Both the position numbers and the translations under genes were made by a program. Source: Tistrella bauzanensis (GTDB taxonomy: Bacteria; Pseudomonadota; Alphaproteobacteria; Tistrellales; Tistrellaceae). Taken from it: a stretch of 64,000 nt of DNA. Position 1 is the stretch's first letter. Every line of letters starts with the position of its first letter. Below are positions 18,517 through 28,595 of this stretch, in pieces. The stretch covers positions 1-64,000 of the forward strand of contig NZ_BMDZ01000012.1 of the NCBI RefSeq assembly GCF_014636235.1, written 5' to 3'. The notes under the pieces were generated by a model. The model saw nothing but the letters and a program-made list of their open reading frames with translations, searched no databases and was not told where the DNA came from.

Positions 18517-19646
18517 CCGACGTCCCACCCGTCACCCCACCCGCCATCCCGGTGGTCATGGCCGCCGGCGCCGAGCCGGAACCGCGTGATCTGGAGCGGG
18601 CGCGCTTCATCGCCCGCGCCGGATGGCGCGGTGCCGAGCGGGTGGTCCTGGCCGGCGATGCCTCGTTCCGCCGCTATGACCGGCTCCGCCTCGACCGCCA
18701 GACGGCGGTGCTGATGGATGCCCCGCCCCCGCACGAGGATGTCGGGCCGTTCCTGAAGGTCTGCGCGCATCTGAAGGCGCTGGGCCTGTCGGCACCGACG
18801 GTGCTGGCCGCCGATGCCGATACCGGCTTCGTGCTGCTGGAGGATCTGGGCGACGATCTGTTCCGGGTGGCGATCGACCGCGATCCCACGCTGGAGACGG
18901 CGCTCTATGCCAGTGCCGTCGATCTGCTGGCCGATCTGCACGACCGGCCGGGCGCGGCGGCGCTTGACGTGCCGGTCTATGGCCCTGATGTGCTGCTGAC
19001 CGAATCGCTGCTGCTGATCGACTGGTACTGGCCGCTGGCGCTGGGCCGCACGGCCACGGATGCCGAACGCCAGGGCTTCATCGCCGTCCTTGAACCGCTG
19101 CTGGCCACGGTCGGCGTGCCACAGGTTCTGGTGCTGCGCGATTATCATGCCGAAAACCTGCTCTGGCTGCCCGGCCGTCGCGGCACGGCGCGGGTGGGCG
19201 TGATCGATTTCCAGGATGCGTTGATCGGCCATGCGGCCTATGACCTGGTGTCGCTGCTGGAAGACGCGCGGCGCGACGTCGCTCCCGATCTGGCCGAGGC
19301 GATGGTCGGTCGCTATCTGGCGCGCCGGCGTGGCCTCGCTGGCGACAGTGCCGCCGGTGATGCCGATGGCGGCGCCGGTCATACCGAGACCTTCCGCACC
19401 GCCTGCGCGGTGCTGGGCGCCCAGCGCAACATGAAGATCGCCGGCATCTTCGCCCGCCTGCATCTGCGCGACGGCAAGCCCCGCTATCTGGACTATCAGC
19501 CCCGGGTGTGGCGGATGATCGAACACGATCTGCTGCACCCGGCTCTGCACCCTCTGGCCGAATGGCTGGACGAGCATCTGCCCTGGGACGCCCGTGGTCG
19601 CACCACGGCGGTTCCGCCCGGCCCTGTCGAAGGAGACCCCGCATGA
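18513..19646 (+). CDS. amgK: Anomeric MurNAc/GlcNAc kinase AmgK
   Basis: Aminoglycoside-phosphotransferase-fold kinase of 377 residues. It matches AmgK, which phosphorylates N-acetylmuramate and N-acetylglucosamine at C1 during peptidoglycan recycling. Seen are LAGDASFRRYDRL near the N-terminus, VLLEDLGDDLF, the catalytic VLRDYHAENLLWL and metal-binding VIDFQDALIGHAAYDL, then KIAGIFARLHLRDGK. The gene overlaps tsaE and murU by 4 bases (ATGA) at each end, and the pairing with murU strongly supports the assignment. Confidence 0.9.
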   Translation: MTDVPPVTPPAIPVVMAAGAEPEPRDLERARFIARAGWRGAERVVLAGDASFRRYDRLRLDRQTAVLMDAPPPHEDVGPFLKVCAHLKALGLSAPTVLAADADTGFVLLEDLGDDLFRVAIDRDPTLETALYASAVDLLADLHDRPGAAALDVPVYGPDVLLTESLLLIDWYWPLALGRTATDAERQGFIAVLEPLLATVGVPQVLVLRDYHAENLLWLPGRRGTARVGVIDFQDALIGHAAYDLVSLLEDARRDVAPDLAEAMVGRYLARRRGLAGDSAAGDADGGAGHTETFRTACAVLGAQRNMKIAGIFARLHLRDGKPRYLDYQPRVWRMIEHDLLHPALHPLAEWLDEHLPWDARGRTTAVPPGPVEGDPA

Positions 19647-20485
19647 CCACCTCCGATCTGTCCGGTCATTCTGGTCTGTCCGGGTCTGCGACGGCAGATC
19701 ATTCCAAGCCGGCGGCGGGGCGGCCCGGCAGCGGCGGCATGCCGGCCAGCGCCATGGTGCTGGCGGCGGGGCTCGGCACCCGCATGCGGCCGTTGAGCGA
19801 TGATCGCCCCAAGCCGCTGGTCGAGGTCGCCGGCCGGCCGCTGATCGACTGGACGCTCGACCGGCTGGTCGAGGTGGGCGTGCCGCGGATCGTGGTCAAC
19901 ACCCATCATCACGCAGCCAGGCTGTCGGCGCATCTGGCGGGGTTGCGGGCCGAACTGGCCACGCGCTCAGGGGGTGCGATCGAACTGCTGGAAAGCCACG
20001 AGGACACGCTGCTCGAAACCGGCGGCGGTGTCGCGAAGGCGCTGCCGCTGCTGGGCGACGCGCCGTTCTTTGTGTCCAATTCCGACCAGATCCTGCTGAA
20101 CGGCCCGACCCACGCCTGCGAGGTGCTGGCGCGCGCCTTCGACCCGGAACGCATGGACGCGCTGCTGCTGCTGGTGCCGATGCCCTATGCGCTGGGTTAT
20201 GGCGGCACCGGCGATTTCGTCATGGACCAGCTGGGTCAGTTGCGCCGCCGCCATGAATGGGAAGTGGCGCCCTATCTCTATTCCGGCCTGCAGATCCTCA
20301 GCCCGGCGCTGTTCACCGACCTGCCCGACGGGCCGTTCTCGCTCAACCTTTTGTTCAACCGGGCGATCGAGCGTGAACGCCTGTATGGCGTGGTGCATGA
20401 TGGTGTCTATATGGCCGTCGGCACGCCACAGGCGGTGCGGCTGGCCGACCGGGTGGTGCGCGGCCGCCATGACCTGATCGGCTGA
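19643..20485 (+). CDS. murU: MurNAc-1-phosphate uridylyltransferase MurU
   Basis: Nucleotidyltransferase of 280 residues that makes UDP-MurNAc from the AmgK product, bypassing de novo synthesis of UDP-MurNAc (the route blocked by fosfomycin). The NTP-binding signature is AMVLAAGLGTRMRPLSDDRPKPLVEV, with PLIDWTLDRL and a substrate region FFVSNSDQILLNGP. The first 35 residues are low complexity. AAGGAG at 19630-19635 and the ATGA overlap with amgK set the start. Confidence 0.92.
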   Translation: MTTSDLSGHSGLSGSATADHSKPAAGRPGSGGMPASAMVLAAGLGTRMRPLSDDRPKPLVEVAGRPLIDWTLDRLVEVGVPRIVVNTHHHAARLSAHLAGLRAELATRSGGAIELLESHEDTLLETGGGVAKALPLLGDAPFFVSNSDQILLNGPTHACEVLARAFDPERMDALLLLVPMPYALGYGGTGDFVMDQLGQLRRRHEWEVAPYLYSGLQILSPALFTDLPDGPFSLNLLFNRAIERERLYGVVHDGVYMAVGTPQAVRLADRVVRGRHDLIG

Positions 20486-20550
20486 TCCCGTAACCGGCTG
20501 ACGCCGAGGGGGCGGGCACCGGCGGTCGCGGATGCAGGGGGATCGCCGGT

Positions 20551-20582
20551 ATGAGCACCAGATCATGAGCGCCAGATCATGA
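20551..20582 (+). promoter_or_regulatory. Two 5-codon reading frames chained into the addB start
   Basis: A 14-base unit (ATGAGC-CCAGATC) is repeated so that three ATGs occur at 20551, 20565 and 20579, each in a different frame. The first two encode MSTRS and MSARS, and each TGA stop overlaps the next ATG as ATGA. The only good ribosome site (AGGGGG at about 20536) precedes the first ATG. This suggests that ribosomes reach addB by stepwise re-initiation. Confidence 0.5.
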
Positions 20583-23500
20583 GCGACAGCACGATGTCGG
20601 CCGCCGGCCGCCGGGGCCGCAGCGCTGCCCTTGCCTGCCGGTTTCCATCCGGGGTGTGGCGGGTGCCGGCGGGCATTCCGTTTCTGGATGTGCTGGCTCG
20701 CGGGCTGATCGATGCCGCCGGCGGCGATCCTGAGCGGCTGGGCCGGATGACCGTGCTGCTGCCCACGCGCCGGGCGATCGACGAACTGGCCCGTGCCTTT
20801 CTGGTCGCCGCCGATGGCCGCGCCGCTCTGCTGCCCCGGCTGAAGCCGCTGGGCGATGTCGAGGCCGACGAGCTGATGCTGGCCGAGGCCGGTGATCCGG
20901 GGGCCGCTGCCGACATCCTGGCCCTGCCGCCGGCGATGTCGCCGCTGGCCCGGCGGATGCGGCTGGCGCGGCTGATCGAACGCTGGAGCGCGCGCGATCA
21001 TGGCCAGAGCCTGACGCTGGACGAGGCGACCCGGCTGGCCGATGCCCTGGCCCGCCTGCTCGATGAGGCGCTGGTCGAGGATGTCGACCTTGCCCGGCTC
21101 GACCGGCTGGTGCCCGAGGCCCTGGCCCGGCACTGGCAGGAGGTGCTGGCCTTCGTCGACATCATCCGCCGTTTCTGGCCCGAGATCCTGGCCGAGTCCG
21201 GTGCGATCGACGCCATCGACCGCCGCAACCGGCTGTTGCGCGCCGAGGCCGCCCGGCTTGCGGCCGAGCCACCCGCGGACCCGGTGATCATCGCCGGATC
21301 GACCGGCAGCCAGGCGGCCACACGGGCGCTGATCCGGGCGGTGGCCGGTCTGCCCCAGGGCGCCGTGGTTCTGCCGGCGCTGGACGAGACCCCGGATGCC
21401 GACACCCTGGTGGCGATCCGCCAGGATCCGACCCATCCGCAAAATGCCCTGACCCGGCTGGTCGACGAGCTGGGGCTGACCGCCGCGGCCATACCGGTAT
21501 GGCCGGCGGTGACCCGCGACCAGATCCGCGCCGGTCGCGACCGCCGCATCCTGCTGGCCGAGGCTTTCCGCCCGGCCGAGACCACCGACCGCTGGGCCAA
21601 CCTGTCGGTGGTGGGACCGACGTCGCTGGACGGGCTGGACCGGCTGGACGCGGCCGATCCGCGTGCCGAGGCAACGGCGATCGCGGTCGCCATGCGGGCT
21701 GTGCTCCAGACCCCTGAGCAGACCGCGATCCTGGTCACCCCCGACCGCCGGCTGGCGCGGCGGGTGACCGGCGAGCTGCGCCGCTGGGGCCTGAACCTCG
21801 ATGACAGCGCCGGCCGGCCGCTGATGGCGAGCGGGCCGGCGGTGTTTCTGGATCTGATCGCCCGGGCCGCCGCCGAGCGGCTGGCGCCGGTGCCGCTGCT
21901 GGCGCTGGTCAAGCATCCGCTGGCGGCGGGCGGCCTGCCGCCAGGGCAGTTTCGCGCCGGCGGCCGGTTGCTGGAACGAACCCTGCTGCGCGGCCCCAGG
22001 CCAGCCCCCGGTATGGCCGGGCTGCGCGCGGCGCTGGATGGCGCGCTGGCGGATACCGGCGCCCGCGATCATGGCCGCATCCAGGCCGTGGCCGCGACGC
22101 TCGGACCCTGGATCGAGCGGCTGGACGAACGCATCGGCGATTTCGCGGCGATGATGACCGATGGCGAGGCAGGGTTCGACGAGTTGCTGGATGCCCATGT
22201 CGCCGCCGCCGAAGCCCTGGCCGAGACCGGCGCCGCCGATCTGGCCGCCACCGCCGCTGCCGCCACCACCGCCACCATCGCCGACGACATCACCCCGGCC
22301 CTGGCCCAGACCGGCGCCGAGCGGCTGTGGCGCGGCGAGGCCGGCGAGGCGCTGATGCAGGCGCTGGCGGAATTGCGCGACGAGGCGGGCATTCTGGGGG
22401 CGATACCGGTCAGCCGCTATCCCGCCCTGCTGTCGGCGCTGCTGTCGGATCGCACGCTTCGGCCGCGCTGGCGCAGCCATCCCCGGCTTCAGGTGCTGGG
22501 GCCGCTGGAAGCCCGGCTGCTATCGGCCGATCTGGTCATTCTGGGCGGGGCCAACGAAGGCGGCTGGCCGCGCGATCCCGGCCCCGACCCCTGGCTGAGT
22601 CCGGCCATGCGCCGGCAGGCGGGTTTCCCGCCGGCCGAACGCCGCACCGGCCTTGCCGCCCACGACATGTGGTCGCAACTGGCGGCGCCGCGGGTGCTGG
22701 TCACCCGTTCGGCCAAGGTCGACGGCACGCCCACCGTGCCGTCGCGCTGGCTGCTGCGGCTGGATGCGGTGATCGCGGGGGCCGGCCTTACCCGTGCGGA
22801 TAGCGCCGCCCGCGCGGCGCTGCCCTATGCCGGCTGGGCGCGGTCGCTGGATGTGGTGGCCCCGGCCGTCCGGCCGGGGCCACCGGCACCCTGTCCGCCG
22901 GTCGACAGGCGGCCGCGCCGGCTGTCGGTCACCCAGATCGAAACCCTGATGCGCGACCCTTACGCGGTCTATGCCCGCCATGTGCTGGGGCTGGAGGCGC
23001 TGGACCCGGTGGATGCCGATCCGGGGGCTGCCGAGCGCGGCCGCTTCATCCATGCGGTGCTGGACCGGTTCGTGCGCGAGGTGTCGCGGGCGCCCGCGCC
23101 TATGCCCGTGGATGCCGAGGCCCGGCTGCTGAATCTGGGCCGGGCGGTGACCGCCGATCTGCGGCTGCCGCCGGCGGTGATCGCCTTCTGGTGGCCGCGG
23201 TTCGAACGCATCGCCCGCTGGTTCGTGGGGGTGGAGCGGGCGCGTCGGACCGGTCTTGCGGCCAGTCATACCGAGATCCGCGGATCGGTCGTTCTGGACG
23301 CACCGGGCGGACCGTTCCGCCTGACCGCGGTGGCCGACCGCATCGACCGGTTCGCCGATGGCAGTTTCGCGATCCTGGACTACAAGACCGGCAGCCCCCC
23401 CAGCGGCCGCGACATCCAGCGCGGCATTGCGCCGCAATTGCCGCTGGAAGCCCTGATCCTGGACCGGGGCGGGTTCGACGGCATCCCCGCTGCCACCGTG

Positions 23501-23761
23501 TCGGAACTGGCCTTCTGGCGGCTGTCGGGGCGTCGTCCGGCCGGGGCGGAGATCCAGGTGTTGAAGCCGGGCCAGACCGCCGACGCGCTGATCGCTGAAC
23601 ACGGCGCCGGCTTTCAGCGGCTGATCGCCACCTTCGATCGCCCCGATCACCCCTATATGGCCCGGCCGCGGGCCTGGGCGGCGCCGCGCTATTCCGATTA
23701 CGTCCATCTGGCCCGGGTCAAGGAATGGCAGGCCGGCGACGATAGCGGCGAGGAGGGCTGA
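20579..23761 (+). CDS. addB: Double-strand break repair protein AddB, alpha type
   Basis: Subunit of the AddAB helicase-nuclease that processes DNA ends for RecA recombination. The 1060-residue protein has the alpha-type N-terminus VWRVPAGIPFLDVLARGL and VLLPTRRAIDELARAF, a degenerate helicase core, and a C-terminal RecB-like nuclease whose motif AILDYKTGSPPS lies near residue 934. SVTQIETLMRDPYAVYARHVLGL marks the start of the nuclease part. addA starts 4 bases after the stop. The ATG at 20579 is the third of three overlapping starts. Confidence 0.93.
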   Translation: MSDSTMSAAGRRGRSAALACRFPSGVWRVPAGIPFLDVLARGLIDAAGGDPERLGRMTVLLPTRRAIDELARAFLVAADGRAALLPRLKPLGDVEADELMLAEAGDPGAAADILALPPAMSPLARRMRLARLIERWSARDHGQSLTLDEATRLADALARLLDEALVEDVDLARLDRLVPEALARHWQEVLAFVDIIRRFWPEILAESGAIDAIDRRNRLLRAEAARLAAEPPADPVIIAGSTGSQAATRALIRAVAGLPQGAVVLPALDETPDADTLVAIRQDPTHPQNALTRLVDELGLTAAAIPVWPAVTRDQIRAGRDRRILLAEAFRPAETTDRWANLSVVGPTSLDGLDRLDAADPRAEATAIAVAMRAVLQTPEQTAILVTPDRRLARRVTGELRRWGLNLDDSAGRPLMASGPAVFLDLIARAAAERLAPVPLLALVKHPLAAGGLPPGQFRAGGRLLERTLLRGPRPAPGMAGLRAALDGALADTGARDHGRIQAVAATLGPWIERLDERIGDFAAMMTDGEAGFDELLDAHVAAAEALAETGAADLAATAAAATTATIADDITPALAQTGAERLWRGEAGEALMQALAELRDEAGILGAIPVSRYPALLSALLSDRTLRPRWRSHPRLQVLGPLEARLLSADLVILGGANEGGWPRDPGPDPWLSPAMRRQAGFPPAERRTGLAAHDMWSQLAAPRVLVTRSAKVDGTPTVPSRWLLRLDAVIAGAGLTRADSAARAALPYAGWARSLDVVAPAVRPGPPAPCPPVDRRPRRLSVTQIETLMRDPYAVYARHVLGLEALDPVDADPGAAERGRFIHAVLDRFVREVSRAPAPMPVDAEARLLNLGRAVTADLRLPPAVIAFWWPRFERIARWFVGVERARRTGLAASHTEIRGSVVLDAPGGPFRLTAVADRIDRFADGSFAILDYKTGSPPSGRDIQRGIAPQLPLEALILDRGGFDGIPAATVSELAFWRLSGRRPAGAEIQVLKPGQTADALIAEHGAGFQRLIATFDRPDHPYMARPRAWAAPRYSDYVHLARVKEWQAGDDSGEEG

Positions 23762-23765
23762 GCGG

Positions 23766-26700
23766 ATGTCGGTTGACCAGGCACTGGCGGCTGATCCGAC
23801 CCGGTCGGTCTGGGTGGGCGCATCGGCCGGCACCGGTAAGACCAAGGTGCTGACCGACCGGGTGCTGCGGCTGATGCTGGCCGGTGCCGCCCCCGAACGC
23901 ATTCTGTGCATCACCTTCACCAAGGCGGCGGCGGCCGAAATGGCGCTGCGGTTGTCGGGACGGCTGGCGCGCTGGGCGACCGCCGATGCCGGGCTGCTGA
24001 CCGACGAATTGTTCGCCCTGCTGGGCCGGCGCCCGGCCGGCACCGAGCTGGCGGTGGCCCGCCGGCTGTTCGCCCGGCTGCTGGATGCCCCCGGCGGCAT
24101 GAACATCCAGACCATCCATTCGCTGTGCCAGTCGCTGCTGCGCCGGTTTCCGCTGGAAGCCGGCCTGCCGCCGCATTTCGAGCTGATGGACGACCGCGAC
24201 GCCGCCGAACTGATCGCCATGGCGCGCGAGCGGCTGTTCGCCGAGGCGGCATCCGATCCGGTGCTGGGGGCGGCGGTGGACCGGCTGGCGACCCTGTTCG
24301 ATGCCGATGCCTTCGCCGGGCTGATGACCGCGGTGATCGGCGACCGGCACCGGCTGGGACGGATGATCGGGGGCGCGGGGTCGGTCGATATGGCCTGTGC
24401 GGCGATCGCGCGGGCTCATTTCGTTGACCAGGACGCCACGCCTGAGGGCGAGCTTGCCGCCGCCTGCCGGTCTGGCGGCTTCGATGAGGCCGGCTTGCGG
24501 GCGGCGGCACAGGCACTGCTGGCATCGACCGGCAAGGATGACGTGGCGCGCGGCCGCAGGCTGGCCGCCTGGCTGGCGGCATCCGAGGCCGAACGGGTTG
24601 CCCGGTTCGAGGACCGGATCGGCGCCACCATGACCGCGAAGAACGAGCCCCGCGCCCGGCTGATGGTGAAGGCGGCGATCGAGGCGGCACCGGCCGCCTT
24701 CGCGGCGCTGCGCGTCGAACAGGACCGGATGGTGGAGCTTGAGGATCAGCGCCGCGCGGCGGCGACCGTCGCCGCCTCGGTGGCGCTGATCCGGGTGGGT
24801 GCCAGGCTGGCGGCGCTGTATGACGACCTGAAACGCCGCCGTGCCCGGCTGGATTTCGACGATCTGATCCTGGGGGCCGGCCGGCTGCTGAACACCCCCG
24901 GCATTGCGCCCTGGGTGCTATACAAGCTGGATGGCGGCATCATGCACCTGCTGCTCGATGAGGCGCAGGACACAAGCCCCGAACAATGGACGGTGGTCGA
25001 GCGGCTGACCGAGGAATTCTTCGCCGGCGACGGCAACCCGCATGATCAGGCGGGCCATGATGCCGATGGGCTGCCTCTGGCCCGCACCGTGTTCGCGGTG
25101 GGCGACCCCAAGCAGTCGATCTATCGCTTTCAGCGCGCCGACCCGGAAGGGTTCCGGCGGATGCAGGCATTCTTTCAGGCCCGGGTGTCGGCGGCCGAGC
25201 GCGGCTGGTCGGTGGTGGCGCTGCGCCAGTCGTTCCGATCGGTGGCGGCGGTGCTGGCGGCGGTGGATGCGGTGTTCGCGACAGCCCCCGCCAGCGATGG
25301 CGTGGTGGAGCCAGGCCAGGTGCTGCGTCATGAAGCCGCCCGGATCGGTCAGGCCGGGATCGTGGAGCTGTGGCCGCTGGCGGTGGCGGAAAAGCGCGAC
25401 ACCGATGATGTCTGGCTGGTGCCCGAGGTGCGCGAGCCCGAAGATGATCCGATGGCGCGGGTGGCCGATGCCATCGCCGGCACCATTCGCGGCTGGCTGG
25501 ACCGGGCCGAGATGCTGACCGCCGCCGGCCGCAGGCTGCGGCCGGGCGATGTGCTGATCCTGGTTCAACGGCGCAATGCCTTTGTCGGCCGCATGGCCCG
25601 GGCGCTGAAAGCCGCCGGCGTGCCGGTGGCCGGTGTCGACCGTATGGCGCTGGTCGATCAGATCGCGGTGGCCGATCTGGTGGCGCTGGGCCGCGCCCTG
25701 CTGCTGCCGGAAGACGATCTGACGCTTGCTGCCGCGCTGAAAGGCCCGATCCTGGGGCTGGACGAGAACGCGCTGTATCGGGCGGCGGTGGATCGCGCCG
25801 ATCCGAAGGGTGCCCGGCTGCCGCTGATCCACGCTCTGCGCCGGCGGGCCGCCGGTGATCCGGCCCTGGCCGCCGCCGCCCGCCTGCTGACCGATCTGGC
25901 GCGGGCCGCCGACCGTATGGGACCGTATGATTTCTATGCCGATCTGCTGGCGGCGCGGGGCGGGCGCACCGCGCTGGTTGCACGGCTGGGGCCTGAGGCC
26001 GAGGATGCGATCGACGAATTCCTGAACCTGGCGCTGGCTTACGAACAGACCGAGCCACCCAGCCTGGAAGGGTTTCTGGCCTGGGTGGAGCGTAGCGCCG
26101 TCGAGGTCAAGCGCGATCTGGAGCAGGGCCGCGACGAGGTGCGGATCATGACCGTGCACGGCGCCAAGGGCCTGCAGGCGCCGGTGGTGTTCCTGCCCGA
26201 CACCACCCGCATGCCGCGGCCGCCATCGGGGCCGGTATGGCTGGACGGGCCGCCGCCGATGCTGCTGGTGGCGCCGGCGGCGGGGGATGCGTCCGACATG
26301 GTGCGGGATGCCCAGACCGTGACGGCGCGGGAGGACCGGAAGGAGTACCGCCGCCTGCTGTATGTGGCGATGACCCGTGCGGCCGACCGGTTGTATGTCT
26401 GCGGCTGGCATGGCAAGCCCGAGGCGCCCGACGAAAGCTGGTATGGCCTGACGGCGCGGGCGCTGGCCGGCGAAGGGGATGCCCGGCCTGTGGACATGGT
26501 ACTACCCGGCGGCATCACCGGCACAGGCTGGCGGCTGACCGGCGAGCAGATGGCCGCACCCCCGGCCATACCAACCCTGGCGACCGGTATGGCTGTGGCC
26601 GAGGGGCCATCTTTGCCGGCGGCGCTGCATCCTGATCGCGATCTGCCGGCCGAACCGGTGCCGCCGCGGCCGCTGAGCCCGTCGCGCCCCGATGACGACC

Positions 26701-27275
26701 CGCCGCCGGCACGGTCGCCGCTGGGCGATCAGGGCGCCATCCGCTTCCGGCGCGGCCGGCTGGTGCACCGGCTGTTGCAGGTGCTGCCCGATCTGCCGCC
26801 TGATGCGCGCGCCGATGCCGCCGCCCGCTTCCTGGCCGCCCCCGCCCACGGGCTGGCGGCGGGCGATGCGGCGGCGCTGGCCGGCGAGGTGATGGCCGTG
26901 CTGGACCACCCGGATTTCGCGGCGATCTTTCAGCCCGGCTCGCGTGCCGAGGTGCCGCTTGGCGCCCTGGTCGGGTCGCGCGTGGTGTCGGGCGCGGTCG
27001 ACCGGCTGCTGGTGACGCCCGACCGCATCCTGCTGGTCGATTACAAGACCGACCGGCCGCCGCCGGCCGAACCCGAGCGGGTCGCCCGTCATTATCTGCG
27101 CCAGATGGCCGCCTATCGTGCGGTGTTGCAGCGGATCTATCCGGGCCGCGCGATCGAGACCGCCCTGGTCTGGACCGACGGGCCGTCGCTGATGCGCCTG
27201 CCGGACACACTCCTCGATCGCTGGGCGCCGGCGGAGCAGGAGGCGGCGGGGGGCGGCGTTTCCACCCAGGATTGA
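23766..27275 (+). CDS. addA: Double-strand break repair helicase AddA, alpha type
   Basis: UvrD-like superfamily 1 helicase plus nuclease, 1169 residues, partner of AddB. Walker A is GASAGTGKTKVL (residues 18-29); further helicase motifs are ILCITFTKAAAAEM, LLLDEAQDTSPEQW (Walker B), FAVGDPKQSIYRFQRADP, MTVHGAKGLQAPVVFLPD and LLYVAMTRAADRLYV. The C-terminal nuclease motif is LLVDYKTDRPPP near residue 1092. All motifs are intact. The gene is last in the tsaE-to-addA unit; an insertion element begins 47 bases downstream and separates it from trxA. Confidence 0.95.
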   Translation: MSVDQALAADPTRSVWVGASAGTGKTKVLTDRVLRLMLAGAAPERILCITFTKAAAAEMALRLSGRLARWATADAGLLTDELFALLGRRPAGTELAVARRLFARLLDAPGGMNIQTIHSLCQSLLRRFPLEAGLPPHFELMDDRDAAELIAMARERLFAEAASDPVLGAAVDRLATLFDADAFAGLMTAVIGDRHRLGRMIGGAGSVDMACAAIARAHFVDQDATPEGELAAACRSGGFDEAGLRAAAQALLASTGKDDVARGRRLAAWLAASEAERVARFEDRIGATMTAKNEPRARLMVKAAIEAAPAAFAALRVEQDRMVELEDQRRAAATVAASVALIRVGARLAALYDDLKRRRARLDFDDLILGAGRLLNTPGIAPWVLYKLDGGIMHLLLDEAQDTSPEQWTVVERLTEEFFAGDGNPHDQAGHDADGLPLARTVFAVGDPKQSIYRFQRADPEGFRRMQAFFQARVSAAERGWSVVALRQSFRSVAAVLAAVDAVFATAPASDGVVEPGQVLRHEAARIGQAGIVELWPLAVAEKRDTDDVWLVPEVREPEDDPMARVADAIAGTIRGWLDRAEMLTAAGRRLRPGDVLILVQRRNAFVGRMARALKAAGVPVAGVDRMALVDQIAVADLVALGRALLLPEDDLTLAAALKGPILGLDENALYRAAVDRADPKGARLPLIHALRRRAAGDPALAAAARLLTDLARAADRMGPYDFYADLLAARGGRTALVARLGPEAEDAIDEFLNLALAYEQTEPPSLEGFLAWVERSAVEVKRDLEQGRDEVRIMTVHGAKGLQAPVVFLPDTTRMPRPPSGPVWLDGPPPMLLVAPAAGDASDMVRDAQTVTAREDRKEYRRLLYVAMTRAADRLYVCGWHGKPEAPDESWYGLTARALAGEGDARPVDMVLPGGITGTGWRLTGEQMAAPPAIPTLATGMAVAEGPSLPAALHPDRDLPAEPVPPRPLSPSRPDDDPPPARSPLGDQGAIRFRRGRLVHRLLQVLPDLPPDARADAAARFLAAPAHGLAAGDAAALAGEVMAVLDHPDFAAIFQPGSRAEVPLGALVGSRVVSGAVDRLLVTPDRILLVDYKTDRPPPAEPERVARHYLRQMAAYRAVLQRIYPGRAIETALVWTDGPSLMRLPDTLLDRWAPAEQEAAGGGVSTQD

Positions 27276-27312
27276 ATGTCGTGCCGCCGACGGATTGCCG
27301 GCCTGCGCGGCG

Positions 27313-28595
27313 TGCACAGGTCCAGGGCAACGAGTCCAGGTTAACGCGCTTGCAGAGCCGCCATGAGGTATTGTGTGTCCCACGTGGCAAGTTTGCGCCT
27401 GGCCTTGATGGAGAGCTTACCTGGTATGGCGCGGATGAGATTGAGGGCGAGATGTCGGACCATGGCCATGTTCGTGGCGCCGTGCCCGCGTCTGAGCCGG
27501 GATTGATCCTCCTTGAACTGAACGTCGAGCACCCAGTGGAGGCCGTTCTCGATGGCCCAATGTGCTCTGGCTGCATGGGCGAATGCCTCTGCGGAGAGGA
27601 TCCTTGATGATATGTAGCAGCGGCGCTCGACCTTGATTTCGTCGGCGGTCTCGATGCGTGTCTCGATCATTGCGATGGTTTTGAGCCCTTTGAAGCGGGG
27701 CTCGTCGGGATAGCGCCGACTGCCGCTCATCCAGTCGACCCGCTGGGAGACCAGATGGCGGCGGGTTTCGATGCGGCCGTGACCTTTGTCGTGCAAGATG
27801 AGCGCATCGATCTCATCGGCGGGTGCGGTGTCGAAATAGAGCTGGATCTCGGCATGGGCGGTCTTCTGGTTGTCCTTGGTTGCCAGCAGATAGTCGCCAC
27901 CAAGATCGACGATCTTTTCAGCGATATCGGACTGGCAGCCCATGGCGTCGATGGAAACGAGGCTGCCAGCAAGCGCTCCGGATGCGGCCAGTTCCTCCAG
28001 AAGCAGGGGTATGGCATTGATCTCGTTTGATTTATCGGCCACCGCACGTTGCCCCAGCACAAGATTGTGGGTGGTGGCATAGGCCGAGACGAGGTGCAGC
28101 GCCGCTTTGCCGCGGCCACGATCATGGCTGCGCCGCGAGGTCTTGCCGTCGATGGCAATCTGACCGACTGCCTCAGGCAGACGCTCGGCCACGAAGCCCA
28201 GAAAGCAGGACGAAAACAGATCCGGCCCGATCCGGTTCATCACCACGCGCAGCCAGTCCGCGCAGGGAATGCCGAAATGATAGGGCTGAAGGCGACGCAG
28301 GAAATCGAGATGCTGCTTTCCCCACAACACGATGTCGTCGTAATCATCGCAGGCAGCCATCGTCCCGCAGACAACCAGCAGCAACACTTCTTCTAGCGGA
28401 TACATCACCTTGCACGGTTGGCGATCGTCCTTGATCGTCGAAAAATGCTCCAGAAGGCTCTTGCGGCGCGGCGTTGCGATGTCGCTCATGGCGTCCCCCG
28501 AGATCTGTGGAAGCCTGTTGAATCACGCCAAACTATCGTGCGCCAGAGATTCCGATCACCGCGTTAACCTGAACTCGTTGCCCTGTGCACAGGTC
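27313..28595. mobile_element. ISAs1-family insertion sequence with target duplication
   Basis: The element itself is 27323-28585 (1263 bp). Its ends are 26-bp inverted repeats, at 27323-27348 and 28560-28585, that differ at one position and begin CAGGGCAACGAGT. The 10-bp sequence TGCACAGGTC occurs directly outside both ends (27313-27322 and 28586-28595), a target-site duplication of the size made by this family. It carries one intact transposase gene. Element, ends and duplication are complete, so insertion was recent. It lies in the space between addA and trxA and reads opposite to both. Confidence 0.93.
27341..28489 (-). CDS. ISAs1-family transposase
   Basis: DDE transposase of 382 residues. 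The N-terminal DUF4372/ISAs1-type region reads [27 protein letters not shown]; catalytic acids fall in [23 protein letters not shown] and [16 protein letters not shown] (D, D, E). WAIEN-LHWVLDV-F-ED is the family signature. Full length and intact, so it is probably functional. The 3' end reaches into the left inverted repeat. Base composition is closer to balanced than that of the flanking genes, in keeping with a mobile origin. Confidence 0.93.
   Translation of the reverse strand: MSDIATPRRKSLLEHFSTIKDDRQPCKVMYPLEEVLLLVVCGTMAACDDYDDIVLWGKQHLDFLRRLQPYHFGIPCADWLRVVMNRIGPDLFSSCFLGFVAERLPEAVGQIAIDGKTSRRSHDRGRGKAALHLVSAYATTHNLVLGQRAVADKSNEINAIPLLLEELAASGALAGSLVSIDAMGCQSDIAEKIVDLGGDYLLATKDNQKTAHAEIQLYFDTAPADEIDALILHDKGHGRIETRRHLVSQRVDWMSGSRRYPDEPRFKGLKTIAMIETRIETADEIKVERRCYISSRILSAEAFAHAARAHWAIENGLHWVLDVQFKEDQSRLRRGHGATNMAMVRHLALNLIRAIPGKLSIKARRKLATWDTQYLMAALQAR

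Noticed and set aside
19967-22480. Minus-strand open frame of 837 codons over murU/addB
   Set aside because: Antisense of two well-supported genes, with Gln/His/Arg-rich composition.
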